A DNA stretch of 64,000 nt from Streptococcus oralis (GCF_019334565.1 NZ_CP079724.1:1447001-1511000); one strand, 5' to 3'; shown: positions 1 through 9,162, counted from the stretch's first letter. Translations and numbers: made by a program. The notes: generated by a model from the sequence alone, not told the origin.

Positions 1-797
1 TCAGAAACAATTTCGCTACCAACCAATTTCACATTGATGAAGTTCATAGCTGGGCTTCCGATAAATCCTGCTACAAATTTGTTAACTGGGTTTTTGTAAA
101 CTTCTTGAGGAGTACCGATTTGTTCAACACGTCCGATAGTACCTGTACCAGCAGGGTTCTTAGTAGCTGACATGATAACGATACGGTCTGCCAATGTCAT
201 CGCTTCTGTTTGGTCGTGCGTTACGTAGATGGTTGTAGCACCGATACGACGGTGGATCTTCGCAATTTCAGCACGCATAGATACACGAAGTTTGGCATCC
301 AAGTTTGACAAAGGTTCGTCCATCAAGAACACTTTTGCATCACGGACGATGGCACGACCCATGGCAACACGTTGACGTTGACCACCTGAAAGGTCAGCTG
401 GTTTACGATCCAAAAATTCTTTCAAACCAAGGATTGCTGCCGCTTCTTGCACACGTTTGTCGATGTCTTCTTTGCTGTATTTACGCAATTTCAAACCGAA
501 AGCCATGTTGTCATACACAGTCATGTGTGGGTAAAGAGCGTAGTTTTGGAATACCATGGCGATGTCACGGTCTTTTGGAGCCACGTCGTTGACAACCACA
601 CCATCGATAGATGCAGTACCTTCAGTAATGTCTTCAAGACCAGCGATCATACGAAGTGTTGTTGATTTACCACATCCTGAAGGACCTACGAAAACGATAA
701 ATTCCTTGTCTTTGATGTCCAAGTTGAAATCTTCAACTGAGTAGTGTTCGCTGTTTGGATATTTTTTGTAAATGTTTTTAAGATTTAATTCTACCAT
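1..797 (-). CDS. msmK: MsmK-type sugar ABC transporter ATPase (partial)
   Basis: ATP-binding subunit of the MsmK/UgpC (CUT1) family, which energises one or several carbohydrate ABC importers from the cytoplasmic face. Seen: Walker [10 protein letters not shown] at about residues 38-46, signature LSGGQRQR, Walker [10 protein letters not shown], and the H-loop YVTHDQ, all in the usual order. The start at 797 is preceded by an AAAGGAG ribosome site. The gene runs off the left edge, so the C-terminal regulatory domain is missing from the window. No permease or binding protein lies beside it on the right, which fits MsmK being a shared ATPase in streptococci (known of the family). Function is firm; the substrates cannot be told. 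Confidence 0.95.
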   Translation of the reverse strand, partial: MVELNLKNIYKKYPNSEHYSVEDFNLDIKDKEFIVFVGPSGCGKSTTLRMIAGLEDITEGTASIDGVVVNDVAPKDRDIAMVFQNYALYPHMTVYDNMAFGLKLRKYSKEDIDKRVQEAAAILGLKEFLDRKPADLSGGQRQRVAMGRAIVRDAKVFLMDEPLSNLDAKLRVSMRAEIAKIHRRIGATTIYVTHDQTEAMTLADRIVIMSATKNPAGTGTIGRVEQIGTPQEVYKNPVNKFVAGFIGSPAMNFINVKLVGSEIVS

Positions 798-830
798 CGA
801 GGTGAACTCCTTTTGTCTTTTGATAGTTTT

Positions 831-854
831 ATTATAGATGAAAACGCTTTACAT
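831..854 (-). promoter_or_regulatory. msmK -10 box with overlapping cre-like site
   Basis: On the minus strand a TATAAT hexamer (831-836) lies 34 bases before the msmK start codon. Just upstream, 838-853 (plus strand ATGAAAACGCTTTACA) resembles a catabolite-responsive element with a central CG, one base longer than consensus in its right half. A CcpA site overlapping the -35 region would fit carbon catabolite repression of a shared sugar ATPase. The -10 is clear; no good -35 was found; the cre call is inference. Confidence 0.5.
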
Positions 855-867
855 TTCTATGGCAAGG

Positions 868-910
868 TGACCAAAAAAATAAAAAAGTTCTGTGCAACTT
901 GCACAAAACT
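868..910 (-). terminator. Terminator of the PucR-family gene
   Basis: Two 11-base arms (886-896 and 900-910) pair with one G-U and a 3-base loop. On the minus strand they are followed by a long T-rich tail (868-885). The hairpin begins directly after the stop codon of the upstream regulator gene and separates it from msmK. Confidence 0.85.
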
Positions 911-1780
911 TTAAAGAATATCTGGTAAAATCAACTGATAACACAAGGTAAGATCCGTTAACTCCTTCAACTGAAGCCCTGTCAATTCTTCCCATTTGTC
1001 AATCTTGTATTGGAGAGAATTGCGATGTAGATAGAGTTGCTGGGCTGTTTTAGTTAGGACAGCACTATTTTCCCAGAGAGAAAGGATAATTTCCTGAATC
1101 TGATCCTGAGCCAAAATCATCTGGTGCAGACATTCTTTAATGACTCTCAGGTCCACAATCCTTTCTCCCATACTCCAAAGATAGAGTTGTGAAAAGGTGT
1201 GTACACCTTGATGACCTTGACGCCACCATGTCTTAAACAAATCCCGCTCCGCTTTGATCAGGTCTGACAGGGCTTGATAGCCTGTCTGAGACCACACCTG
1301 CCCCAACATGATAGACAGACGAAGGCTAAAGTCATACTCTACTGCCTCAATCGTATCAGATAAGATTGAGCGGACAGAGCTGTATTTATCTTGTTGAAGC
1401 ACAAACACATAATCCTGAGCCCCGACCTGTAACACTGTTTGGCAGTTGGGAAAGAGGGTCTGCATCATATCCAGCCAAGAGGCTAGATTTTCCTGTTGGT
1501 AATAGGATAGATGGCAATAAACCAGCTGAATCTTTTTAAAAGTTTGAGGCGCCTGCCCCTTCCCCTCAATCAGATAGGGATACCAAGGATTGAGCGAACG
1601 AGCCTGCTCCTGCTGGGTCAAAAGGGCAACCAACTGCTTTTCACGCTCACTGAGCCCAGCTTCCTCCAGTAAAATCCACTGCTGAGAAGCTAAAGGGAGA
1701 GTAAGATAGCCTGGTTTCTCAATCGGCTGATCTGAAATCTGAGCTTCAGGAAACCAGTCCTGTAATTCCTTTGCAATCAT
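911..1780 (-). CDS. PucR/CdaR-type transcriptional regulator
   Basis: Putative cytoplasmic DNA-binding regulator of 289 residues. The last 60 residues (about 225-285, with QLYLHRNSLQYKIDKWEELTG) match the C-terminal helix-turn-helix of the PucR/CdaR family (HTH_30), where the LHRNTL-type sequence is the recognition region. The N-terminal 220 residues have no clear domain and no membrane segment. The start at 1780 has a GGAGGG site inside the end of mrnC, 3 bases upstream, so it is probably the last gene of the cysS-mrnC unit. Known relatives control purine, sugar-diacid or sugar genes; the position just upstream of msmK suggests sugar control, but that is inference. Confidence 0.7.
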   Translation of the reverse strand: MIAKELQDWFPEAQISDQPIEKPGYLTLPLASQQWILLEEAGLSEREKQLVALLTQQEQARSLNPWYPYLIEGKGQAPQTFKKIQLVYCHLSYYQQENLASWLDMMQTLFPNCQTVLQVGAQDYVFVLQQDKYSSVRSILSDTIEAVEYDFSLRLSIMLGQVWSQTGYQALSDLIKAERDLFKTWWRQGHQGVHTFSQLYLWSMGERIVDLRVIKECLHQMILAQDQIQEIILSLWENSAVLTKTAQQLYLHRNSLQYKIDKWEELTGLQLKELTDLTLCYQLILPDIL

Positions 1781-1783
1781 ATC

Positions 1784-2170
1784 CTAGCCCTCCACTTTTT
1801 GGATGCACCAAGAAATCAAGGTCTCTAGACGCTCCAGATTTTCAGTCAGATGGAGATAGCCCATGACCGCCTCAAATCCCGTGGACATACGATAAGTCAC
1901 GACATCTGCATTTTTAGCCTTTGTGTGGCTATTGGTATTGCGGCCACGTTTGTAGATTTCTTCTTCTTTTTCCGTCAGGACTTGCTCCTCCAACATGAGG
2001 GCAATCAGGCGAGCCTGAGCCTTGGCTGAGACATACTTGGTCGCCTCTTGGTGGAGTTTATTGGGTTTGGTCATGCCCTTGAGGATGAGATGGCGACGGA
2101 TATACATGGAGTAAACTGCATCTCCCTCAAAAGCTAGCGCAATCCCGTTAATGAGATTGACATCAATCAC
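1784..2170 (-). CDS. mrnC: Mini-ribonuclease III (MrnC)
   Basis: RNase III-like enzyme without a dsRNA-binding domain, known in Firmicutes for maturing 23S rRNA ends. The 128-residue length fits the family. Seen: the catalytic helix ALAFEGDAVYSMYIRRHL (about 12-29) and the second acidic motif STGFEAVMGYLHL near residue 100. Translation most likely starts at GTG 2170, overlapping the cysS stop by 8 bases and preceded by GAGGTG. An ATG at 2161-2163 would remove the first few residues. Overlap with cysS implies translational coupling, the usual arrangement in Firmicutes. Confidence 0.93.
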   Translation of the reverse strand: MIDVNLINGIALAFEGDAVYSMYIRRHLILKGMTKPNKLHQEATKYVSAKAQARLIALMLEEQVLTEKEEEIYKRGRNTNSHTKAKNADVVTYRMSTGFEAVMGYLHLTENLERLETLISWCIQKVEG

Positions 2171-3506
2171 GAGTCCACCTCACTCCATCCTTGGTGTCAA
2201 GGAGCTTAATTCCTTGAGCCGCTAATTGATCACGGATTTGGTCTGCTGTCGCAAAGTCACGATTGGCACGCGCTTCTTGGCGTTTTTGGATCAAGGCTTC
2301 AATGTCTGCATCCAAAACTTCCTCAACAAAGACAATCCCAAAGACCTCCAACATATCCGCAAGAGCTTCCTTAACACTTGCATCATAGTTTCCTGAGTTG
2401 ATCCATTTGGCCATTTCAAAGACAACTGTGATACCGTTGGCAGAGTTGAAATCCTCATCCATAGCAGCTACAAACTTGTCTTTAAAGGCTTGTAACTCTT
2501 GGGTATCCACGTTTCCTGTAAATGGTTGTTCGTAAGTGTTCTTTAGATATTTGAGATTAGTCTCGGCGTCTAGCACTGCTTTTTCCGTAAAGTTGATAGG
2601 CTTACGGTAATGCTGAGTCGCAAAGAAGAAACGCAGCACTTGACCATCAATAGTCTTCAAGGCATCATGGACGGTGATAAAGTTACCCAAGGACTTGGAC
2701 ATCTTGACATTGTCGATATTGACAAAGCCATTGTGCATCCAGTAATTGGCGAAAGTCTTGCCTGTTTTTGCTTCTGACTGGGCAATTTCATTGGTGTGAT
2801 GCGGAAACTCCAGATCAGCTCCACCACCGTGGATATCAATGGTATCGCCCAAAATCTCTGTTGACATGACCGAACACTCGATATGCCAGCCCGGACGGCC
2901 TGCTCCCCAAGGACTGTCCCAAGAAATCTCACCTGTTTTAGCTGTTTTCCATAGAGCAAAGTCTACAGGATTTTCCTTGCGAGCTGTTTCTTCATCGGTA
3001 CGACCTGAAGCACCCAGCTCCAAATCTTCCAAGGTTTTATTAGCCAACTTAGCATAGTTATGGGATTTTTCTACACGGAAATAGACATCCCCTTGACTCT
3101 CGTAAGCATAACCTTTTTCAATCAAGTCTTCCACAAAACGAATGATATCAGCCATAAACTCTACTACACGTGGATGGCGAGTCGCAGGTTTCACTCCCAA
3201 AGCTGTCACATCCTCACGAAAGGCAGCGATGTACTTGTCCGCAACCTCTTGAGGCGTGATGCCTTCTTCCTTGGCACGGTTGATAATCTTATCATCCACA
3301 TCGGTAAAGTTGGAAATATAGGCAACCTCATAGCCACGGTACTCAAAGTAGCGACGAATGGTATCAAAAGCCACCGTCGAACGGGCATTCCCCACGTGGA
3401 TATAGTTGTATACCGTAGGCCCACAGACATACATCTTAACTTTACCGTCCTCGATTGGGACAAATTCTCTCAAATCACGAGACATGGTGTCGTAAATTTT
3501 AATCAT
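2163..3506 (-). CDS. cysS: Cysteinyl-tRNA synthetase
   Basis: Charges tRNA-Cys with cysteine in the cytoplasm; class I aminoacyl-tRNA synthetase of 447 residues, normal for the family. Seen: the HIGH-equivalent YIHVGNAR (about 35-42), the KMSKSLGNF loop near residue 268, and zinc ligands in MYVCGPT, ECSVMS and FPHHTNE. The start at 3506 follows an AGGGAG site. It lies in a minus-strand run with cysE upstream and mrnC overlapping downstream, so cysteine synthesis and its use in translation are physically linked. Confidence 0.97.
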   Translation of the reverse strand: MIKIYDTMSRDLREFVPIEDGKVKMYVCGPTVYNYIHVGNARSTVAFDTIRRYFEYRGYEVAYISNFTDVDDKIINRAKEEGITPQEVADKYIAAFREDVTALGVKPATRHPRVVEFMADIIRFVEDLIEKGYAYESQGDVYFRVEKSHNYAKLANKTLEDLELGASGRTDEETARKENPVDFALWKTAKTGEISWDSPWGAGRPGWHIECSVMSTEILGDTIDIHGGGADLEFPHHTNEIAQSEAKTGKTFANYWMHNGFVNIDNVKMSKSLGNFITVHDALKTIDGQVLRFFFATQHYRKPINFTEKAVLDAETNLKYLKNTYEQPFTGNVDTQELQAFKDKFVAAMDEDFNSANGITVVFEMAKWINSGNYDASVKEALADMLEVFGIVFVEEVLDADIEALIQKRQEARANRDFATADQIRDQLAAQGIKLLDTKDGVRWTRD

Positions 3507-3523
3507 GCGGTCAACTCCCTTCT

Positions 3524-4045
3524 CTATTTCTGACTTTTTCGGCTGAAAACCAGCTCTGCAAAAGGGCCAAATTGTCTGAGGCTATCCAGTTGGTAAAAGC
3601 GCCGCCCTTCCTCTTGGGTAAAGAGGGGAACCCCCTTTCCTAGGATAAGGGGTGCTATCTGAATAATGAGGTGGTCGAAAAGATCCGCATCCAAGAGCGG
3701 TCCTACTAAGGAATTACCACCAATCACAAAGACATTTTTGCCTTTGTCAATCTGGCGAACAAAGTCCACCACATCCCCAGCTACTGGCTGGTAATTGCTG
3801 ACAGGCAGGTGCCTATCATGCGTAAAGACATAGTTTTCCGTAGCTTGATAAAAACTTTCTACATCTTGCAAATCTTGGATTTCCTCAAAGGTCCGCTTGC
3901 CCATGATGGTGATATCCATTTGCCTGTAAAAGTCATCATAGCCTGTATCCTCTACAGAACCAAGCTGATGCAGCCAGTCTATCCTGTGCTGACTGTCTGC
4001 CAAGTAGCCATCCATGGTGATACAGCCGTAAAAATATACTGCCAT
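3524..4045 (-). CDS. Dihydrofolate reductase-like (RibD_C family) protein
   Basis: A 173-residue protein of the RibD C-terminal / DHFR-like reductase superfamily, presumed to be an NADPH-dependent cytoplasmic reductase with unknown substrate. Seen: N-terminal strand VYFYGCITMDGYLAD, the KRTFEEI segment, the nucleotide-binding VFVIGGNSLVGPLL (about 112-125) and a C-terminal LGKGVPLF, all typical of the family. It lies 17 bases upstream of cysS. It is too diverged from FolA to be called the essential dihydrofolate reductase. Confidence 0.75.
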   Translation of the reverse strand: MAVYFYGCITMDGYLADSQHRIDWLHQLGSVEDTGYDDFYRQMDITIMGKRTFEEIQDLQDVESFYQATENYVFTHDRHLPVSNYQPVAGDVVDFVRQIDKGKNVFVIGGNSLVGPLLDADLFDHLIIQIAPLILGKGVPLFTQEEGRRFYQLDSLRQFGPFAELVFSRKSQK

Positions 4046-4053
4046 TCTTGTAG

Positions 4054-4818
4054 TTACCTTTCTAGTTCCTTGGCTATTATCAAAGCGATAGTGAAAAAAG
4101 TCATGGCATCAGCTGTCCGCTCTTCATGGCGGGCATCCCAGGCTCGGTTATGATGATCCACATAGTCAGCTGTGTAGAAGAACTGATAGACTTTACTCTT
4201 GCGAAATTGACTCCAAGCCATGATAGCTGAAGCTTCCATGTCCACCACTTGTGCACCAGCAGCCAAGCGACGCTTGACCTTATCAGGCGTTTCTCGATAA
4301 AAGGCATCAGTCGTCCAAGACTTGGTGCGGATATGCTCGATATTGTGCTTGTCAAAGATGGCTTCCAGCTCGACCAGTAGAGACTCGTCATAGGCTACTT
4401 CGTCACCCGGTGGGGCATAGTGATAGCTAGTCCCTTCATCTCGCAATGCGGCCGCAGGCAGGATGATTTTATCCGCCTCAATTGAGCGGTCCAAAACGCC
4501 ACAGGAACCTAGAATGATGAAATTCTTGAAGCCTCTAGCCGCTAACTCCTCCAGCTGGCCGACTATCATGGGAGCTCCAATTGGAGCCAACATAACTGCT
4601 AGCTTGCTAGGTCCTTGCCCATAAATATACCATGGATGATGGCCGTTTATGCTTTTCAAATAGCCTCCCAGATAGACATCTTCTGACTCAATCAAACGTT
4701 TCAGAATTTCGCCATTAAAGGACAGGATGATGGTTTCGCATACCTCTCCCTTGTCATGGACTGGCTTTTCAGTTGGCTCAATAACTGCTGCTACATCTTC
4801 AAATTCCTCTAATAGCAT
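4054..4818 (-). CDS. Nucleoside phosphorylase family protein
   Basis: A 254-residue member of the PNP/UDP phosphorylase superfamily (PF01048), which cleaves nucleosides with phosphate to a base and ribose-1-phosphate. Seen: ILGSCGVLDRSI (about 106-117) matching the phosphate/base glycine motif, SWTTDAFYRE, and the VVDMEASAIMAWSQF segment near residue 190 that binds the ribose hydroxyls in the family. This resembles uridine-phosphorylase-like proteins more than MTA/SAH nucleosidase, but the substrate is not certain. It sits 8 bases upstream of the RibD-like gene in the same transcription unit. Confidence 0.75.
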   Translation of the reverse strand: MLLEEFEDVAAVIEPTEKPVHDKGEVCETIILSFNGEILKRLIESEDVYLGGYLKSINGHHPWYIYGQGPSKLAVMLAPIGAPMIVGQLEELAARGFKNFIILGSCGVLDRSIEADKIILPAAALRDEGTSYHYAPPGDEVAYDESLLVELEAIFDKHNIEHIRTKSWTTDAFYRETPDKVKRRLAAGAQVVDMEASAIMAWSQFRKSKVYQFFYTADYVDHHNRAWDARHEERTADAMTFFTIALIIAKELER

Positions 4819-4831
4819 AACTTCTCTTTCT

Positions 4832-5032
4832 TTAAGGCTCCAGCAAATCCGCCTTCATTTTATTTAGACGGCGCAGTTTGGTCTCATCTTTTTTGGCTTC
4901 ACTGATATAATGAGCCCATTCACGCTGGTGGCTAGGTGGCAGTTTAATAAAGCGCTCCTTAGCAAGACCATCCAAGCGTTCTTGCAACTCAAGAACTGCC
5001 TGGTTCAAAATTGCGTCTGATAAATCTGACAT
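4832..5032 (-). CDS. Small YdeI/OmpD-associated (OmdA-type) protein
   Basis: A 66-residue soluble protein. The segment LPPSHQREWAHYISEAKKDETKLRRL (residues 30-55, written here only as its recognisable pattern PPSH..EW...I..AKK.ET..RR) matches the C-terminal motif of the OmdA/YdeI family, some members of which are linked to bacteriocin or antimicrobial-peptide resistance. Only this C-terminal motif is present, so it is a short stand-alone version. It lies between cysE and the nucleoside phosphorylase gene with short gaps on both sides, so it is probably cotranscribed. Function unknown. Confidence 0.6.
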   Translation of the reverse strand: MSDLSDAILNQAVLELQERLDGLAKERFIKLPPSHQREWAHYISEAKKDETKLRRLNKMKADLLEP

Positions 5033-5081
5033 AGTTCTTACCTCCTGTCATACTTCACCTCGATAACTTTGCTACCCTATC

Positions 5082-5699
5082 CTACAACCCTGACGATCTG
5101 TGACTGGCTTCTCTAGCCTGCTCTAGTTTATTGACGTAGTACTCTCGTTTTTCTTCGACTTCGTGGATCGTTGGTTCATCCTTCTGTCCATGAACTCGGA
5201 CGATCTTAGCTGGAATACCGACAACCGTCACATCACTAGGTACATCTGCCACGACAACTGCTGCTGCACCAACCTTGGCATTTTCACCGATTTCTACCGG
5301 TCCGATGACTTGGGCATGGGCCGAAATCAGCGCCCCTTTTCGGACAGTCGGATGGCGTTTGCCAACATCCTTCCCTGTTCCACCAAGAGTCACTCCGTGA
5401 TAGAGAAGAACGCCTTTTTCAACAATCGCCGTCTCTCCAATCACCAGACCTGAGCCATGGTCGATAAAGACACCTGATTCTATCTGAGCACCCGGATGGA
5501 TCTCAATCTGGGTCCAAAAGCGCCAAAACTGACTATGCATCCGAGCCAAGAGTTTGAAGCCGTGCTTCCAGAGAAAATGCGAGAGACGGTGGGCAGCTAA
5601 GGCCTTGACACCTGGATAAGTCAGCAAAACTTCCAAAGTGGTGCGTGCCGCTGGATCATTTTCTTTTACAATATCAATGGTTTCGCGCCACCATCCCAT
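5082..5699 (-). CDS. cysE: Serine O-acetyltransferase
   Basis: Makes O-acetylserine from serine and acetyl-CoA, the first step of cysteine synthesis. The 205-residue protein has the short helical N-terminus followed by a left-handed beta-helix of hexapeptide repeats (about 65-165). Active-site landmarks seen: FIDHGSGLVIGETA, LYHGVTLGGTGKD and KRHPTV. The gene starts 15 bases after pnp with AAAAGGAG, so it belongs to the pnp transcription unit and precedes cysS. This short form is typical of Firmicutes. Confidence 0.95.
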   Translation of the reverse strand: MGWWRETIDIVKENDPAARTTLEVLLTYPGVKALAAHRLSHFLWKHGFKLLARMHSQFWRFWTQIEIHPGAQIESGVFIDHGSGLVIGETAIVEKGVLLYHGVTLGGTGKDVGKRHPTVRKGALISAHAQVIGPVEIGENAKVGAAAVVVADVPSDVTVVGIPAKIVRVHGQKDEPTIHEVEEKREYYVNKLEQAREASHRSSGL

Positions 5700-5714
5700 A
5701 CATTTCTCCTTTTC

Positions 5715-7928
5715 TTATTCTGAATCTTTTGGTGTTTCTGTAAATTCTTTCTTCAGTTTGTGGTCCTTGTGATGACGTGGACGGTGAGGTCGCTCAGACT
5801 TTTCGCCTTTTTCATCATGCTCAGGTTTTGGCGGACGAGGAAGAAGAGCCTTCATAGAGGCATCGATACGGCCTTTTTCATCAATCTTGATAACCTTAAC
5901 ATCGACTTCATCACCGATAGCTACCAAGTCCTCGACACGGTTGGTACGAGTCCAAGCCATTTCAGAAATGTGCACAAGTGCATCTGTCTTATCAAAGAGG
6001 TTGACAAAGGCACCAAATTTCTCAATACGAACAACCTTGGCATGGTAAACTTCATCCACTTTGGCTTCACGAACCAAGCCAGCAATAATTTCTTTGGTAC
6101 GGTTAATGGCATCTTGGTCGCTAGAGTAGATAGACACATTACCCTCTTCGTCGATATCAATCTTAACGCCTGTTTCAGCGATAATCTTGTCGATGGTTTC
6201 TCCACCCTTACCGATAACAATCTTGATCTTGTCCACATCAATCTTGATGGTATCAATTTTCGGTGCAGTTGGAGCCAATTCTGGACGAACTTCTGGAATG
6301 GTTGCTTCAATCACATCAAGGATTTCAAAACGCGCTTTCTTGGCTTGAGCAAGGGCCTCAGTCAAGATTTCTGCAGTAATCCCTTGAATCTTGATATCCA
6401 TTTGAAGGGCTGTAATCCCGTCACGAGTACCGGCAACCTTAAAGTCCATGTCTCCAAAGTGGTCTTCCAATCCTTGGATATCTGTCAATACTGTATAGTT
6501 ATTTCCATCTGAGATGAGACCCATGGCAATACCAGCTACTGGCGCCTTGATTGGCACACCACCAGCCATAAGGGCAAGAGTTCCCGCACAGATAGAAGCT
6601 TGAGATGAAGAACCATTTGATTCCAATACTTCTGCTACCAAGCGGATCGCGTATGGGAATTCTTCCAAACTTGGCAAGACTTGAGCAAGAGCACGTTCAC
6701 CGAGAGCACCGTGACCAATTTCACGACGACCAGGCGCACCGTAACGACCTGTTTCCCCTACAGAGTATTGAGGGAAGTTATAGTGGTGCATAAAGCGTTT
6801 CTTGTACTCAGGATCCAAACCATCGATGATTTGAGTTTCTCCCATCGGAGCCAAGGTCAAGACTGAAAGAGCTTGAGTTTGTCCACGAGTGAAAAGACCA
6901 GAACCATGTACACGAGGAAGATAGTCGACCTGCGCATCTAAAGGACGGATTTCATCGACCTTACGACCGTCAGGACGAACCTTATCTTCTGTAATCAAGC
7001 GACGCACTTCAGCGTGCTCCATTTGTTCCAAGATTTCAGCCACATCACGCATGATACGGTCAAATTCTTCGTGGTCTGCATATTTTTCTTCATACACAGC
7101 AGTCACTTGGTCTTTAACTGCTTGAGTTGCAGCTTCACGAGCCAATTTTTCTTCTACTTGAACCGCTTTTTGGAGGTCGCTGTTGTAGGCTGCGATGATT
7201 TCAGCTTGCAAGTCAGCATCCACATGAAGCAATTCCACTTCTGCTTTTTCCTTACCGACTGCCGCAACTATTTCTTCTTGGAAGGCAATCAATTCTTTGA
7301 CAGCTTCATGCCCTTTAAGAAGAGCTTCCAGCATGATTTCTTCTGACAATTCTTTGGCACCAGACTCAACCATGTTGATAGCGTGTTTGGTACCAGCTAC
7401 TGTCAATTCAAGAAGCGAACGCTCTGCTTGTTCTTGAGTAGGATTGATGATGATTTGGCCATCGACATAACCCACTTGTACCCCAGCGATTGGACCGTCA
7501 AACGGAATGTCTGAGATAGAAAGTGCCAAGGATGATCCAAACATTGCTGCCATTGGAGCAGAGGCATTTTCATCATAAGAAAGGACCGTATTGATCACTT
7601 GCACTTCGTTACGGAAACCTTCCGCAAACATAGGACGGATTGGACGGTCAATCAAACGCGCTGTCAAAGTCGCATCTGTTGAAGGACGTCCTTCACGTTT
7701 CATAAAGCCACCAGGAAACTTCCCAGCCGCATACATTTTTTCTTCGTAGTTGACTTGAAGTGGGAAGAAATCCCCAGTTGCCATTTTCTTAGACATAACT
7801 GCCGCAGTCAAGACAGTTGACTCACCGTAACGCACAACAACTGCGCCATTTGCTTGCTTAGCAACCTGACCAGTCTCTACGATTAACTCACGACCCGCAA
7901 AAGTCGTTTGAAACACTTGTTTTGTCAT
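5715..7928 (-). CDS. pnp: Polyribonucleotide nucleotidyltransferase (PNPase)
   Basis: Phosphorolytic 3'-5' exoribonuclease of RNA turnover. The 737-residue protein has two RNase PH domains (with [10 protein letters not shown] and [15 protein letters not shown]), then a KH domain ([12 protein letters not shown], about 563-574) and an S1 domain ([21 protein letters not shown]), then a basic tail. The frame is open 45 codons further upstream, but ATG 7928 begins the conserved [13 protein letters not shown] and has an AAAGGGGA site; the extension encodes the structured leader and is not expected to be translated. It heads the unit leading to cysE and cysS. Confidence 0.96.
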   Translation of the reverse strand: MTKQVFQTTFAGRELIVETGQVAKQANGAVVVRYGESTVLTAAVMSKKMATGDFFPLQVNYEEKMYAAGKFPGGFMKREGRPSTDATLTARLIDRPIRPMFAEGFRNEVQVINTVLSYDENASAPMAAMFGSSLALSISDIPFDGPIAGVQVGYVDGQIIINPTQEQAERSLLELTVAGTKHAINMVESGAKELSEEIMLEALLKGHEAVKELIAFQEEIVAAVGKEKAEVELLHVDADLQAEIIAAYNSDLQKAVQVEEKLAREAATQAVKDQVTAVYEEKYADHEEFDRIMRDVAEILEQMEHAEVRRLITEDKVRPDGRKVDEIRPLDAQVDYLPRVHGSGLFTRGQTQALSVLTLAPMGETQIIDGLDPEYKKRFMHHYNFPQYSVGETGRYGAPGRREIGHGALGERALAQVLPSLEEFPYAIRLVAEVLESNGSSSQASICAGTLALMAGGVPIKAPVAGIAMGLISDGNNYTVLTDIQGLEDHFGDMDFKVAGTRDGITALQMDIKIQGITAEILTEALAQAKKARFEILDVIEATIPEVRPELAPTAPKIDTIKIDVDKIKIVIGKGGETIDKIIAETGVKIDIDEEGNVSIYSSDQDAINRTKEIIAGLVREAKVDEVYHAKVVRIEKFGAFVNLFDKTDALVHISEMAWTRTNRVEDLVAIGDEVDVKVIKIDEKGRIDASMKALLPRPPKPEHDEKGEKSERPHRPRHHKDHKLKKEFTETPKDSE

Positions 7929-7973
7929 TTTAATCCCCTTTGGATTGATGAAATTATACGCCTTGCCTACAAA

Positions 7974-8085
7974 GATCAAGATACTAAGGACGTAAAGAAT
8001 CCCGTATGAAAATAGGAGTTTGACGCAGTGTGCGATGCACACCAGGAAATCTATCTTTTTCACTAGGGATTCAGCCCGTGTTCAA
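7974..8085 (-). ncRNA. Structured leader RNA element, copy in the pnp 5' UTR
   Basis: About 112 nt of the pnp leader, ending 45 bases before the start codon, fold into one long interrupted hairpin. Seen: outer stem 7997-8003 with 8066-8072 (GAATCCC/GGGATTC) and apical stem 8028-8033 with 8037-8042 (GTGTGC/GCACAC, loop 3). Shared unpaired blocks are TTGAAC, GAAAAAGATAG, TTCCT and CTATTTTC, plus a closing CTTAGTATC. Two further copies sit at 46953-47174 with different stem sequences but the same pairing. No Rfam family is assigned; the lactic-acid-bacterial asd RNA motif is one candidate to test. Confidence 0.7.
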
Positions 8086-8249
8086 CTATCTAGGCACTTT
8101 GAAAAGTTTAAAAATATTATTCTTTAGCATTTGTACCTTTTATAGCAGATTTGAATAGCTAAGAATCTGTTTATACCCTCATCTTTGTATCAAGTACGTA
8201 CAGAGTCTATTTTATCATATTTTTCTTAAAAAGTGCGGGCTTTTCTATT
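8086..8249 (-). promoter_or_regulatory. pnp promoter region and distal leader
   Basis: No gene is seen here. On the minus strand an extended -10 (TG.TAAAAT, 8209-8217) is the best promoter for pnp and would give a leader of about 280 nt that contains the structured element. No convincing -35 is present. The rest is AT-rich and unstructured by eye. Confidence 0.5.
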
Positions 8250-8290
8250 AAAAAGGAACCATTCCCCTCACCTGAGAAGAATGGTTTGCT
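8250..8290 (-). terminator. metF terminator
   Basis: Perfect 8-base arms AACCATTC (8257-8264) and GAATGGTT (8279-8286), with a CTTTTTAA tail on the minus strand, directly after the metF stop codon. It closes the metE-metF unit before the pnp promoter. Confidence 0.85.
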
Positions 8291-8295
8291 TTTTA

Positions 8296-9162
8296 TTATC
8301 CTAAAGACTGATGATTAAACAAGGCGTGGGTTGCTTGGTGGATGTATTTGGCTGTTTCAGCATTGTTCATGGTGTAGAGATGCACACCTGCGACATCCTG
8401 GGTTACCAAGTCCACGATTTGATCCACTGCATAGGCAAGTCCTGCTGCTCTGAGCGACTCAGGGTCATGCTCATACTTGTCTAAGATGGCTTTGAATTTG
8501 CGCGGAAGATGGATATTCTCACACGTTTTCAAGAGACGAAGCGCTTGGTTACGGTTAAGAATGGGCATGATCCCCGCATGAATGGGAACATCAATCCCTG
8601 CCAAGGTACACTTATCTTGAAAATCATAGAAGCGCTCATTGTCAAAGAAAAGCTGCGTTACGAGGCTGGAACAGCCTGCATCCACTTTCTTCTTGAGATT
8701 TTGAATATCTGAGATCTGGTTTGGAGAGTCAGGGTGCCCCTCTGGGTAGCAAGCGCCAATAATATCAAATTGAGGGGCTTGTTCCTTGATGAACTCGATC
8801 AAATCCGTTGCGTAGCGGAAATCCTTTTGTGGTTCCACATCAGGGATAATATCCCCACGCAAGGCCAAGATTTTCTGTACCCCAACCTTATCCAAGTCTG
8901 CAATGGTTTCAGCAACTTTATCCTTGGTCAGATAGATAGCTGGCAAGTGGGCAATAGTTGGAATCGCCAAGTCATTCTGGATAAAATCAGCCAAACGAAC
9001 CGTTGTTTCCTTGATATTAAATTTATTATTGCTGGCAGTCACACTGATAAAGTGAGGTGTCAGCTCCCGCATATCCTGCAAGGCTGAAATAATTTTATCA
9101 TTACCCACTGCTGGGTTTGGAGGGAACACTTCAAATGAAAGTGACGGTGTTTGGCGTGACAT
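8296..9162 (-). CDS. metF: Methylenetetrahydrofolate reductase
   Basis: Flavoprotein reducing 5,10-methylene- to 5-methyl-tetrahydrofolate, the methyl donor used by MetE. The 288-residue TIM barrel begins SFEVFPPN and contains FISVTASNNKF, the FAD-contacting ILALRGDI (about 99-106), GACYPEGHP and VTQLFFDNERFYDF, all hallmark blocks. The ATG at 9162 is preferred over an ATG two codons upstream because AAAGGA then has normal spacing. It lies 94 bases after metE and is presumably cotranscribed with it and governed by the same MET-box. Confidence 0.95.
   Translation of the reverse strand: MSRQTPSLSFEVFPPNPAVGNDKIISALQDMRELTPHFISVTASNNKFNIKETTVRLADFIQNDLAIPTIAHLPAIYLTKDKVAETIADLDKVGVQKILALRGDIIPDVEPQKDFRYATDLIEFIKEQAPQFDIIGACYPEGHPDSPNQISDIQNLKKKVDAGCSSLVTQLFFDNERFYDFQDKCTLAGIDVPIHAGIMPILNRNQALRLLKTCENIHLPRKFKAILDKYEHDPESLRAAGLAYAVDQIVDLVTQDVAGVHLYTMNNAETAKYIHQATHALFNHQSLG

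Noticed and set aside
305..744. Plus-strand open frames opposite msmK
   Set aside because: Shadows of the ABC ATPase coding strand; no ribosome sites and no family resemblance.
5760..6512. 250-codon plus-strand frame opposite pnp
   Set aside because: Antisense shadow of conserved pnp codons with no start signal or recognisable domain.
7929..8063. In-frame 45-codon N-terminal extension of pnp
   Set aside because: No ribosome site, hydrophobic unlike PNPase N-termini, and the sequence is the structured leader; the conserved start at 7928 has a good ribosome site.
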